A stretch of DNA of 64,000 nucleotides from Cellulomonas fimi ATCC 484. GTDB taxonomy: Bacteria; Actinomycetota; Actinomycetes; Actinomycetales; Cellulomonadaceae. The position numbers and the translations under genes are program-made. The stretch covers positions 1,612,001 to 1,676,000 of the forward strand of contig NC_015514.1 of assembly GCF_000212695.1 (NCBI RefSeq), read 5' to 3'. Every line of letters begins with the position of its first letter. Position 1 is the stretch's first letter. This document shows, in pieces, positions 52,024 through 59,399 of the stretch. Under the pieces are notes generated by a model. The model saw only the letters and a program-made list of their open reading frames with translations, did not search any database and was not told where the DNA came from.

Positions 52024-52932
52024 ATGGGTTCTCGGCGCGCGGTGCTGCTCGACGAGCGGGCAGGGGGCCGCGTCCTGGGGGACGTGGACCTGCAGGCGGC
52101 GCTCGCGGTCTGCGCCCGTGCCCCCGTCGCCGCGGTGCTGGCCACGACGCGCCTCGAGCAGGCGGTCGCGGGCGGCCTGCGGACCGCCGGCGGGTCGTTG
52201 TGGGGCTTCGAGCACGAGGGTGAGCTCGTGGCCGTATGCTGGGCCGGCGCCAACCTCGTCCCGGTCGTCCCCGTGCGCGACCCCCGCGTCGCGCAGCGGG
52301 CCCTCGACGCGTTCGCCGGGCTCGCGCGCGCCCAGGGGCGGCGGTGCTCCTCGATCGTCGGCGCCGCCGAGCCCGTCCTCGGGCTGTGGGACCGGCTGAG
52401 CACCGTCTGGCCCGCCGCGCGCGAGGTCCGCGCCGTGCAGCCCTCGATGGTGATCGACCACCCGCCCGCGGTGACGCCCGACCCGCAGGTGCGCCGCTCG
52501 CGTGCGGACGAGTACGGGCTCGTCCTGCCCGCCTGCATCCGGATGTTCACCGAGGAGGTCGGCTACTCGCCCGCGGGTGGCCCGAACGGCCCGTACGAGA
52601 CACGCGTGCGCGGGCTCATCGCCGCGGGACGCTCGTTCGTGCGCGTGGAGCGCGAGGACGGGCGCCGCGGTCCCCGGGACACGGTCGTGTTCAAGGCCGA
52701 GCTGGGCGCCGTCGCGGGCGGCGTGGCCCAGGTGCAGGGCGTCTGGGTGACCCCCGAGCGGCGCGGTGAACGGCTTTCGGAGACCGGCATGGCGGCGGTC
52801 GTCGAGCTCGCGCGCACGGCGGACACCCCCGTCGTGTCGCTCTACGTGAACGGGTACAACCACCGCGCGGTCGCGGCGTACACGGCCGTGGGGTTCCGCC
52901 GGGTCGGCACGTACGCCACCGTGCTCTTCTGA
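52024..52932 (+). CDS. GNAT acetyltransferase with DUF4081 N-terminal domain
   Basis: The 302-residue protein has a DUF4081-type N-terminal half (LEQAVAGGLRTAGGSLWGF) and a GNAT C-terminal half with the acetyl-CoA loop VTPERRGERLSETGMAAVV and the last strand LYVNGYNHRAVAAYTAVGF. A gene of this type follows ispG in many actinobacteria. The target of acetylation is unknown. A -10 box seven bases from the ATG and no Shine-Dalgarno sequence suggest a leaderless transcript. Confidence 0.88.
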   Translation: MGSRRAVLLDERAGGRVLGDVDLQAALAVCARAPVAAVLATTRLEQAVAGGLRTAGGSLWGFEHEGELVAVCWAGANLVPVVPVRDPRVAQRALDAFAGLARAQGRRCSSIVGAAEPVLGLWDRLSTVWPAAREVRAVQPSMVIDHPPAVTPDPQVRRSRADEYGLVLPACIRMFTEEVGYSPAGGPNGPYETRVRGLIAAGRSFVRVEREDGRRGPRDTVVFKAELGAVAGGVAQVQGVWVTPERRGERLSETGMAAVVELARTADTPVVSLYVNGYNHRAVAAYTAVGFRRVGTYATVLF

Positions 52933-52951
52933 CGCCGGCCGACGGCGCGCC

Positions 52952-52983
52952 GCCGGCTGTCGCCGTGCGGTCGGGCAGCCGGC
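52952..52983. terminator. Bidirectional hairpin, GNAT / Fpg genes
   Basis: GCCGGCTG (52952-52959) pairs with CAGCCGGC (52976-52983) between the two convergent genes. Confidence 0.45.
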
Positions 52984-53016
52984 GCCGCCCAGGTCCCTAC
53001 CTCCGCGGCCCGGCGC

Positions 53017-53907
53017 TCAACGCAGCAGCCGCGACATCCGGCGGTCGGCGAGCGGCTTGCCGCCCGTCTGGCAGGTCGGGCAGTACTGCAGCGACGAGTC
53101 CGCGAAGGACACCTCGTGCACCGTGTCGCCGCACGGCACCCCGTCCCACCCCGGGCACGCCTCGCCCGTGCGGCCGTGCACCCGCATGCCGCGGCGCTTG
53201 GCGTCCTTGAGCTCCGCCGCCGGCCGGCCCGACGCGGCCTCGACGGCCTCCGTGAGCACCTGCCGGATCGCCGCGTACAGCGTCGCCGTGCGGTCGGCGT
53301 CGAACGACCGGGTGGGCGCGAACGGGCTCATCCGGGCCGCGTGCAGGATCTCGTCGGAGTAGGCGTTGCCGATGCCCGCGATCGTGCCCTGGTCCCGCAG
53401 GAGGCCCTTGACCTGCTGGTTGCGGGCCGCGAGCAGCTCCGTGAGCCGGTCCTGCGTGAACTCGTCCGACAACGGCTCGACGCCGAGCGTCGCGACCTGG
53501 GGGACGTCCGTCGGCTCGGCGACGACGTGCACCGCGAGCCGCTTGCGCGTCCCCGCCTCGGTGAGGTCGAACCCGGACCCGTCGTCGAGGCGCACGCGCA
53601 GCGCGATCGGCGACTTGCCCGGCCGCACGGGCCGGTCGGAGAGCTGGTCCGTCCAGCGCACCCAGCCCGCCCGGGACAGGTGCCAGACGAGGTGCAGCGG
53701 CTCGCCGGTCGCGGTGGCCACCATGAGGTCCAGCCACTTGCCGTGCCGCGTCACGTCGACGACGACGGCGCCGACGAGCGCGTCCGGCGGCGGGCGGAAC
53801 GTCTTGAGGGCGCTGATCGCACCCACCTCGACACCGGACACGGCGTGGTCGACCGCGCGCCCGCGCAGGAACCCCGCGAGCGCCTCGACCTCGGGGAGCT
53901 CGGGCAC
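53017..53907 (-). CDS. Fpg/Nei-type DNA glycosylase
   Basis: The bifunctional glycosylase/AP lyase removes oxidised bases. The 296-residue protein begins [10 protein letters not shown] after the initiator, so the catalytic Pro and Glu are present. The conserved Lys is in RHGKWLDLM, the helix-two-turn-helix region is [15 protein letters not shown], and a C-terminal zinc finger has four cysteines ([14 protein letters not shown]). Whether it prefers 8-oxoguanine (MutM) or oxidised pyrimidines (Nei) cannot be told here. It starts with GTG, and its promoter region lies back to back with proS in an 84-base gap. Confidence 0.93.
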   Translation of the reverse strand: MPELPEVEALAGFLRGRAVDHAVSGVEVGAISALKTFRPPPDALVGAVVVDVTRHGKWLDLMVATATGEPLHLVWHLSRAGWVRWTDQLSDRPVRPGKSPIALRVRLDDGSGFDLTEAGTRKRLAVHVVAEPTDVPQVATLGVEPLSDEFTQDRLTELLAARNQQVKGLLRDQGTIAGIGNAYSDEILHAARMSPFAPTRSFDADRTATLYAAIRQVLTEAVEAASGRPAAELKDAKRRGMRVHGRTGEACPGWDGVPCGDTVHEVSFADSSLQYCPTCQTGGKPLADRRMSRLLR

Positions 53908-53913
53908 GGGCCC

Positions 53914-53919
53914 ATCCTG
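53914..53919 (-). promoter_or_regulatory. -10 box of the Fpg/Nei gene, leaderless
   Basis: CAGGAT on the minus strand ends six bases before the GTG start. Confidence 0.4.
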
Positions 53920-53978
53920 GCCGACGCCGCCCACAGGGGACAGCCCGGGGCGGCGCGAGGGCACCCCGCCGCGACCAC

Positions 53979-53984
53979 TAGGCT
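53979..53984 (+). promoter_or_regulatory. -10 box of proS, leaderless
   Basis: TAGGCT ends seven bases before ATG 53992. Confidence 0.55.
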
Positions 53985-53991
53985 CGCCCCC

Positions 53992-55785
53992 ATGCTCCTG
54001 CGCCTGTCCACGCTGTTCGTCCGCACGCTGCGCGAGGACCCCGCCGACGCCGAGGTGGCCAGCCACAAGCTGCTCGTGCGCGCCGGCTACATCCGCCGCG
54101 CGGCCCCGGGCATCTACACCTGGCTCCCGCTCGGCCTGCGCGTGCTCGCCAAGGTCGAGGCCGTGGTGCGCGAGGAGATGGCCGCCGCGGGCGCCCAGGA
54201 GGTCCACTTCCCGGCCCTGCTGCCGAAGGAGCCCTACGAGGCGACGGGGCGCTGGACCGAGTACGGGCCGAACATCTTCCGCCTGAAGGACCGCAAGGGC
54301 GGCGACTACCTGCTCGCGCCCACGCACGAGGAGCTGTTCACGCTGCTCGTCAAGGACCTGTACTCGTCGTACAAGGACCTGCCGCTCACCCTCTTCCAGA
54401 TCCAGACGAAGTACCGCGACGAGGCCCGCCCGCGTGCCGGCCTCATCCGCGGACGCGAGTTCGTCATGAAGGACGCCTACTCGTTCGACGTCGACGACGC
54501 CGGCCTCGACGCGTCCTACGCCGCTCAGCGCGCCGCGTACCAGCGCGTGTTCGAGCGGCTCGGGCTCGAGTACGTCATCGTGTCCGCGACGTCCGGCGCG
54601 ATGGGGGGCTCGCGGTCCGAGGAGTTCCTGACGCCGACGGCGATCGGGGAGGACACGTTCGTGCGCTCGGCGGGCGGCTACGCCGCGAACGTCGAGGCCG
54701 TCACGACCGTCGCGCCGCCCGCGCTCGACTGGTCCGACGCGCCCGCGGCCCACGTCGAGGACACGCCCGACACCCCGACCATCGACACCCTCGTCACCGT
54801 GTCGAACGACCGCTTCCCGCGTGCGGACCGGCCCTGGACCGCCGCCGACACGCTCAAGAACGTCGTGCTCGCCCTCGTCCACCCGTCGGGCGAGCGCGAG
54901 CTGCTCGTCGTCGGCCTGCCCGGCGACCGCGAGGTCGACCTCAAGCGTCTCGAGGCAGCGCTCGCGCCCGCCGAGGTCGAGGCCGCGGGCGAGGCCGACT
55001 TCGCCGCCCACCCGGAGCTCGTCAAGGGCTACATCGGTCCCGGCGTGCTGGGTCCGAACGTGCCCGTCGCCGACGGTGCCGAGCGGACCGCGGTGCGGTA
55101 CCTGCTCGACCCGCGCGTCGTCGACGGCACGCGCTGGATCACGGGTGCGAACGAGCCCGGGCGGCACGTCTACGACCTCGTCGCCGGGCGGGACTTCACC
55201 GCCGACGGGACCGTCGAGGCCGCCGAGGTGCGCGCGGGCGACCCCGCACCCGACGGCTCTGGGCCGCTCGAGCTCGCGCGCGGCATCGAGATCGGCCACA
55301 TCTTCCAGCTCGGCCGCAAGTACGCCCAGGCGCTCGGGCTGACGGTGCTCGACCAGAACGGCAAGTCCCAGGTCGTGACCATGGGCTCCTACGGCATCGG
55401 CGTCACGCGCGTGCTCGCGGCGCTCGCCGAGGCCAACCACGACGACCGCGGGCTCGCGTGGCCCGCGCACGTCGCCCCCGCGCACGTGCACGTCGTCGCG
55501 ACCGGCAAGGACGCGAGCGTCTTCGAGGCCGCCGAGGACGTCGCGGCGCAGCTCGTGGCGCGCGGCGTCGAGGTGCTCTACGACGACCGCCCGAAGGTCT
55601 CGCCGGGCGTGAAGTTCGCCGACGCCGAGCTGTTCGGCGTCCCGCTGGTCGTCGTCGTCGGCCGCGGGCTGGCCGAGGGTCTGGTCGAGGTGCGCCCGCG
55701 CGTCGGCGGGGAGCCCGTGCAGGTGCCCGTCGCCGACGTCGTGGAGCACGTCGCGGGGCGCGTCGCGGAGCTGCTCGCGCGCTGA
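53992..55785 (+). CDS. proS: Prolyl-tRNA synthetase
   Basis: ProS charges tRNA-Pro. The 597-residue protein is the bacterial type with an editing insert between motifs 2 and 3. Motif 2 is [26 protein letters not shown] and motif 3 is [16 protein letters not shown]. The INS editing domain spans about residues 230-400 with [10 protein letters not shown] and KNVVLALVH. The anticodon-binding domain ends the protein. The start is leaderless by layout. Confidence 0.97.
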   Translation: MLLRLSTLFVRTLREDPADAEVASHKLLVRAGYIRRAAPGIYTWLPLGLRVLAKVEAVVREEMAAAGAQEVHFPALLPKEPYEATGRWTEYGPNIFRLKDRKGGDYLLAPTHEELFTLLVKDLYSSYKDLPLTLFQIQTKYRDEARPRAGLIRGREFVMKDAYSFDVDDAGLDASYAAQRAAYQRVFERLGLEYVIVSATSGAMGGSRSEEFLTPTAIGEDTFVRSAGGYAANVEAVTTVAPPALDWSDAPAAHVEDTPDTPTIDTLVTVSNDRFPRADRPWTAADTLKNVVLALVHPSGERELLVVGLPGDREVDLKRLEAALAPAEVEAAGEADFAAHPELVKGYIGPGVLGPNVPVADGAERTAVRYLLDPRVVDGTRWITGANEPGRHVYDLVAGRDFTADGTVEAAEVRAGDPAPDGSGPLELARGIEIGHIFQLGRKYAQALGLTVLDQNGKSQVVTMGSYGIGVTRVLAALAEANHDDRGLAWPAHVAPAHVHVVATGKDASVFEAAEDVAAQLVARGVEVLYDDRPKVSPGVKFADAELFGVPLVVVVGRGLAEGLVEVRPRVGGEPVQVPVADVVEHVAGRVAELLAR

Positions 55786-55870
55786 CGTCACCGGCCCGGC
55801 GGTCCCGGTCGACGCGTGCGTCGCGTCCGGGCCGTCGGCCGGTGACGAGGCGCCGCAGGCGCCGGACCTC

Positions 55871-55953
55871 GGTCGGTGCCACCACGGTCGGTGCACGGCG
55901 TCAGGCCACGGTCGGTGCCCCGGCGTCAGGCCACGGTCGGTGCCCCCCGGGCG
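55871..55953. repeat. Imperfect tandem repeat between proS and the lipoprotein gene
   Basis: CGGTCGGTGC plus GGCGTCAGGCCA recurs at steps of 24-27 bases in at least three copies. The last merges with the 3' end of the lipoprotein gene, whose stop codon (TCA on this strand) is part of the unit. Confidence 0.75.
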
Positions 55954-57108
55954 TCAGCCCTCGGTCGGCGTGGGCGTGGGAGCCACCGCGGCGAGCTCCG
56001 GCATGCCTGGGAACGCGACCGGCGTCGCGCCCCACGTGCGGGCGCGCTCCGTGGCGGCGCGCAGCCCGTCCAGCAGGACGGCGCGGGCGCCCGGGTCCGC
56101 GCTCGCGAGCAGGTGGCCGTAGGTGTCGGCGACGCCCGTCTCGAGCGTGCGCGCGAGCGACGTCGTCACCGCCGGGTCCTCGAGACCGGCCGGGAGCGCG
56201 TAGGCGACGCGACGCGGGTCGTCGGCCGTGCCGGCCGCACCCGAGGCCTCGGCCCACCGGCTCGCCTCCTGGCGGTGCCGGGCGGCGGTGTCGCGTGCGG
56301 TCGTGCGTGCCGCGTCGGTCAGCTTGGCGGCGACCACCTCGAGCCCGTAGCCGGCCTCGTCGTGCGCGAGGGTGAGGGCGTCGAGATCGGTGCGGGTCAG
56401 CCCCGCGGGCGCGGCCTCGGCCGAGGCGTCCGCGTCGACGCCGGCATCGTCTGCGTCCGTGCCGTCCGTGCTGTCGGTGCCGTCCGTGCTGTCGGTGCCG
56501 TCCGTGCTGTCGGTGCCATCGGTGCCATCGGTGCCGTCGGTGCCCGCGGGCCGGGCGGCGAGGTCCGGCGCGGGGGCGCCCAGCGCCGTCGCGAGGCGCT
56601 GCGCGAGGTCGACGCGCGACGCCGCGACCGAGCCCACGAGCCGGGCGAGCGGCCCGTCCGCGACCGTGTCGGCGTCCGCGAGCGCGGTGCGCGCGTCGGC
56701 CGTCAGCTCCTCCAGGACGGCCTCCGGCGCCACGGCGGGGGGCGTCGGGGCCGACGCCGTGGCGCTCGGGGAGGGGGTCGCGTCGGGCAGGCCCGAGTCG
56801 TAGACGCCTCCCAGCTGCTGCGCGTGCAGGTCGCCGAACGCGGCGACGTCGGTCAGCACCGCGGACACCGGTTCGGCGGGGGCGGCGGCGAGCGCCGCGC
56901 GCGCGTCCTGCGCGAGGCCGAGGGCGTCGTCGACCGTGCGCCCGCGCACCTGCTCGACGGCGTCCGGCGACGGCTCGACGGGTGGCGGCGTCTCGAGCCG
57001 CAGCCCGCACCCCGACAGCGCGACGGCGAGCACCGTCGCGGCGGCGGCGGACGCCGCGCGGCGGCGTCCGGCGAGGTGGGGGGCGGGAGGTCGGTGCGGC
57101 GCGCTCAT
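55954..57108 (-). CDS. DUF4439-type (ferritin-like) lipoprotein with Thr-Asp-Gly repeats
   Basis: The 384-residue protein has a lipoprotein signal peptide with lipobox LSGC (Cys34), so it should be anchored outside the membrane. After a helical region there is a linker at about residues 189-222 of repeated TDGTDS and TDG units, encoded by three exact 18-base repeats and three 9-base repeats. The C-terminal part (residues 230-370) is helical with AHDEAGYGLEVVAAKL and resembles the DUF4439 domain, whose fold is ferritin-like. No clear di-iron motif is visible. Genes of this type lie next to proS-rimP in other actinobacteria. Function unknown. Confidence 0.83.
   Translation of the reverse strand: MSAPHRPPAPHLAGRRRAASAAAATVLAVALSGCGLRLETPPPVEPSPDAVEQVRGRTVDDALGLAQDARAALAAAPAEPVSAVLTDVAAFGDLHAQQLGGVYDSGLPDATPSPSATASAPTPPAVAPEAVLEELTADARTALADADTVADGPLARLVGSVAASRVDLAQRLATALGAPAPDLAARPAGTDGTDGTDGTDSTDGTDSTDGTDSTDGTDADDAGVDADASAEAAPAGLTRTDLDALTLAHDEAGYGLEVVAAKLTDAARTTARDTAARHRQEASRWAEASGAAGTADDPRRVAYALPAGLEDPAVTTSLARTLETGVADTYGHLLASADPGARAVLLDGLRAATERARTWGATPVAFPGMPELAAVAPTPTPTEG
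56461..56541. repeat. 18-bp and 9-bp tandem repeats in the lipoprotein linker
   Basis: Three exact copies of an 18-base unit (56461-56514) are followed by three 9-base units (56515-56541). All keep the frame, so copy-number change would alter only linker length. Confidence 0.95.
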
Positions 57109-57164
57109 CGCCGGTGATCCTCCCACGCGCCGCACGGCGGACCGGCGGGCACGCGCGGACTCGT

Positions 57165-57170
57165 TACGCT
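57165..57170 (+). promoter_or_regulatory. -10 box of rimP-nusA-infB
   Basis: TACGCT about 68 bases before the rimP start. Confidence 0.45.
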
Positions 57171-57237
57171 GGACCCACAACATCACAGGGTCGAGCCGCG
57201 CGTCGGTGACCCGTCGGAACCGACAGGAGGCCCTCCC

Positions 57238-57819
57238 ATGGTCGCGCCAGCACCCGCGCAGCGGGTCCGGCAGGTCGTCGAGCCCGCGGTGGCCGAGGTC
57301 GGTCTGCTGCTCGAGGACGTCGAGGTGACCAGGGCGGGCGCCCACTCGGTGGTCCGCGTGGTCGTGGACGTCCCCGAGGACGACGAGGGCGAGCTCGACC
57401 TGGACCGCGTCGCGGAGGTCACCCGAGCCGTCTCCGACGCCCTCGACGCCCAGGACGTGGTCGCGGGCGAGTACACGCTCGAGGTCTCGAGCCCCGGCGT
57501 CTCCCGGCCCCTGACGCAGCGCCGGCACTTCGCGCGCGCCGTCGGGCGCAGCGTGAGCGTGCGGCTCGTCGACGGCGGGTCGGTCTCCGGACGCCTCACG
57601 GCCGTGGAGCGCGGGGCGCAGGACGCCGACGACGCGGTCGTGGTCGTCCCGGTCACGCCCGGGCTCAAGGGGCGCCGACCCAAGAACGGCGCCCCGGTCC
57701 GGATCCTGCTCGCCGACGTGCGTGACGCGCGCGTCGAGGTGGACCTGAGCGGGCTGGGCCCTGTGGACGACGACGACGTGGCGGGCCCCCGTGCCGACGC
57801 CGCCGGACAGGAGAGCTGA
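57238..57819 (+). CDS. rimP: Ribosome maturation factor RimP
   Basis: RimP helps fold the 30S head. The 193-residue protein has the N-terminal alpha/beta domain with [11 protein letters not shown] and [21 protein letters not shown], the family hallmark, and a C-terminal SH3-like barrel with an acidic tail. ATG 57238 follows AGGAGG. It heads the rimP-nusA-ylxR-infB operon. nusA begins one base after its stop. Confidence 0.96.
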   Translation: MVAPAPAQRVRQVVEPAVAEVGLLLEDVEVTRAGAHSVVRVVVDVPEDDEGELDLDRVAEVTRAVSDALDAQDVVAGEYTLEVSSPGVSRPLTQRRHFARAVGRSVSVRLVDGGSVSGRLTAVERGAQDADDAVVVVPVTPGLKGRRPKNGAPVRILLADVRDARVEVDLSGLGPVDDDDVAGPRADAAGQES

Positions 57820-57820
57820 C

Positions 57821-58873
57821 ATGGACATCGACATGCAGGCGTTGCGGCTGCTCGAGCGTGAGCGGGAGATCAGCCTCGACGTGCTGGTCGCCGCGATCGA
57901 GCAGGCGCTGCTGTCCGCGTACCACCGCACGCCGGGCTCGCACCAGCGCGCCCGCGTCGAGGTGGACCGCCGGTCCGGCCACGTGACCGTGTGGGCGCGC
58001 GAGCCCGCGCCGGTGGGCGAGGACGGTCGTCCCGTCGAGGTGGACATGCCCGAGTTCGACGACACGCCCGACGGGTTCGGCCGCATCGCGACCGCGACGG
58101 CGCGTCAGGTCATCGTGCAGCGGCTGCGCGACGCCGAGGACGACCAGGTGCTCGGCACGTTCCGCGGCAAGGAGGGCGAGGTCCTCGGCGGCGTGATCCA
58201 GCAGGGACGGGACCCGCGCACCGTGCTGGTCGACGTCGGCGGCACCGAGGCGGTGCTCCCGCAGCACGAGCAGGTGCCCGGCGAGGAGTACGTGCACGGC
58301 GAGCGGCTGCGCGCCTACGTGCTCGAGGTCGCCCGCGGCCCGCGCGGCCCGCAGGTCACGCTGTCGCGCACGCACCCGAACCTCGTGCGCCGGCTGTTCG
58401 CGCTCGAGGTCCCGGAGGTCGCCGACGGCACGGTCGAGATCACCGCGATGGCACGCGAGGCGGGCCACCGCACGAAGATGGCGGTCCGGGCGACCGTCGC
58501 CGGGGTCAACGCCAAGGGCGCGTGCATCGGCCCGATGGGCGGCCGTGTGCGCGCCGTCATGGCGGAGCTGCACGGCGAGAAGATCGACATCGTCGACCAC
58601 TCGGACGACCCGGCGGAGATGATCGCGCACGCGCTGTCGCCGGCCCGCGTGGTGTCCGTCACGGTGGTGGACCCGGACGCGCGGGCGGCGCGCGTCGTCG
58701 TGCCCGACTACCAGCTGTCGCTGGCGATCGGCAAGGAGGGGCAGAACGCCCGTCTCGCCGCGAAGCTCACGGGCTGGCGCATCGACATCCGCTCGGACGC
58801 GGAGACGGGCGCAGCGGACGAGTCGGACGGCGCCCGACCGGCCCCGCAGGGCGGCTCCGGTCAGCGCCGGTGA
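57821..58873 (+). CDS. nusA: Transcription termination/antitermination protein NusA
   Basis: NusA binds RNA polymerase and RNA and affects pausing, termination and rRNA antitermination. The 350-residue protein has the N-terminal polymerase-binding domain, S1 domain ([21 protein letters not shown]), KH1 ([14 protein letters not shown]) and KH2 ([22 protein letters not shown]). It lacks the C-terminal acidic repeats of E. coli NusA, as is normal in actinobacteria. Its stop overlaps the ylxR start by GTGA. Confidence 0.97.
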   Translation: MDIDMQALRLLEREREISLDVLVAAIEQALLSAYHRTPGSHQRARVEVDRRSGHVTVWAREPAPVGEDGRPVEVDMPEFDDTPDGFGRIATATARQVIVQRLRDAEDDQVLGTFRGKEGEVLGGVIQQGRDPRTVLVDVGGTEAVLPQHEQVPGEEYVHGERLRAYVLEVARGPRGPQVTLSRTHPNLVRRLFALEVPEVADGTVEITAMAREAGHRTKMAVRATVAGVNAKGACIGPMGGRVRAVMAELHGEKIDIVDHSDDPAEMIAHALSPARVVSVTVVDPDARAARVVVPDYQLSLAIGKEGQNARLAAKLTGWRIDIRSDAETGAADESDGARPAPQGGSGQRR

Positions 58874-59238
58874 CGCGGAGGGGTAGACTGTCGACGGCTG
58901 GGCCGGACGCCCGGCTCTCCTCGCCGAGCAGGCGGACCCCCGACCCCGCACCTCCCGTGCCCGTCGTGGGCCCGGTGCGCACGTGCGTGGGGTGCCGCGC
59001 GACCGGCCCGAGGTCGGCCCTGCTGAGGGTGGTCGTGTCCACGGCCGTTCCGGGATCCCCGGAGCTGGTGGTGGACGTCGGTCGCCGGATGCCGGGCAGG
59101 GGAGCGTGGCTGCACCCCGATCGTGCATGTCTCGAGCTCGCCGAGCGCCGCAGGGCGTTCGGACGGGCGCTGCGTGTGGCGGGTCCCCCCGGCACACGGG
59201 CGGTCCACGAGCACCTGGCGAGCACGCACGAGCAGTGA
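58870..59238 (+). CDS. YlxR family RNA-binding protein
   Basis: The core has the YlxR signature [19 protein letters not shown], then [23 protein letters not shown] with the basic RNA-binding surface. With GTG 58870 overlapping nusA the product is 122 residues with a disordered basic N terminus; GTG 58957 would give a 93-residue protein closer to the usual size. A TAGACT hexamer (58884-58889) lies between the two starts and could drive the shorter form. Confidence 0.88.
   Translation: MTRRGRLSTAGPDARLSSPSRRTPDPAPPVPVVGPVRTCVGCRATGPRSALLRVVVSTAVPGSPELVVDVGRRMPGRGAWLHPDRACLELAERRRAFGRALRVAGPPGTRAVHEHLASTHEQ
58884..58889 (+). promoter_or_regulatory. Possible internal promoter before ylxR-infB
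   Basis: TAGACT in GGGGTAGACTGTC has the form of a good -10 box. A transcript from about 58896 would carry the ylxR core, the mini-ORF leader and infB without rimP-nusA. Confidence 0.4.
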
Positions 59239-59300
59239 ACGGCACCGGGACACCCCGGTGCCGAGGCCGATCGTCGAGACGGAAAGCGGGTTGGAAGCCG

Positions 59301-59315
59301 ATGGCTGCCCGATGA
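59301..59315 (+). CDS. infB leader mini-ORF 1 (MAAR)
   Basis: ATG GCT GCC CGA TGA. GGAAG lies three bases before the ATG. Its stop overlaps the start of mini-ORF 2 by ATGA. It is not part of the 14-base repeat but is still linked to it by the overlap. Confidence 0.45.
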   Translation: MAAR

Positions 59316-59329
59316 GCACGCACCGATGA
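59312..59329 (+). CDS. infB leader mini-ORF 2 (MSTHR)
   Basis: ATG AGC ACG CAC CGA TGA. It starts inside the stop of mini-ORF 1 and ends inside the start of mini-ORF 3, each time by ATGA. Confidence 0.5.
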   Translation: MSTHR

Positions 59330-59343
59330 GTACCCAGCGATGA
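59326..59343 (+). CDS. infB leader mini-ORF 3 (MSTQR)
   Basis: ATG AGT ACC CAG CGA TGA. Compared with mini-ORF 2 its Ser and Thr codons differ only synonymously. Confidence 0.5.
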   Translation: MSTQR

Positions 59344-59357
59344 GTACCCAGCACTAA
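59340..59357 (+). CDS. infB leader mini-ORF 4 (MSTQH)
   Basis: ATG AGT ACC CAG CAC TAA. It ends the chain with a different stop codon and no further overlap. It is in the infB frame, 42 bases before the infB start. Confidence 0.5.
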   Translation: MSTQH

Positions 59358-59399
59358 CGACGGTCCACCCTGCCCGGGGCGGACCAGGACAGGAGAGAT

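Larger units (their letters stand above)
59310..59351 (+). repeat. 14-base tandem repeat, three copies
   Basis: Units 59310-59323, 59324-59337 and 59338-59351 begin CGATGAG. The last two are identical (CGATGAGTACCCAG); the first differs at three positions. Confidence 0.95.
59239..59399 (+). other. infB leader region
   Basis: This 161-base gap between ylxR and infB holds four chained mini-ORFs (59301-59357), a CG-rich segment before them, and the AGGAGAG site of infB at 59391-59397. Confidence 0.7.
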
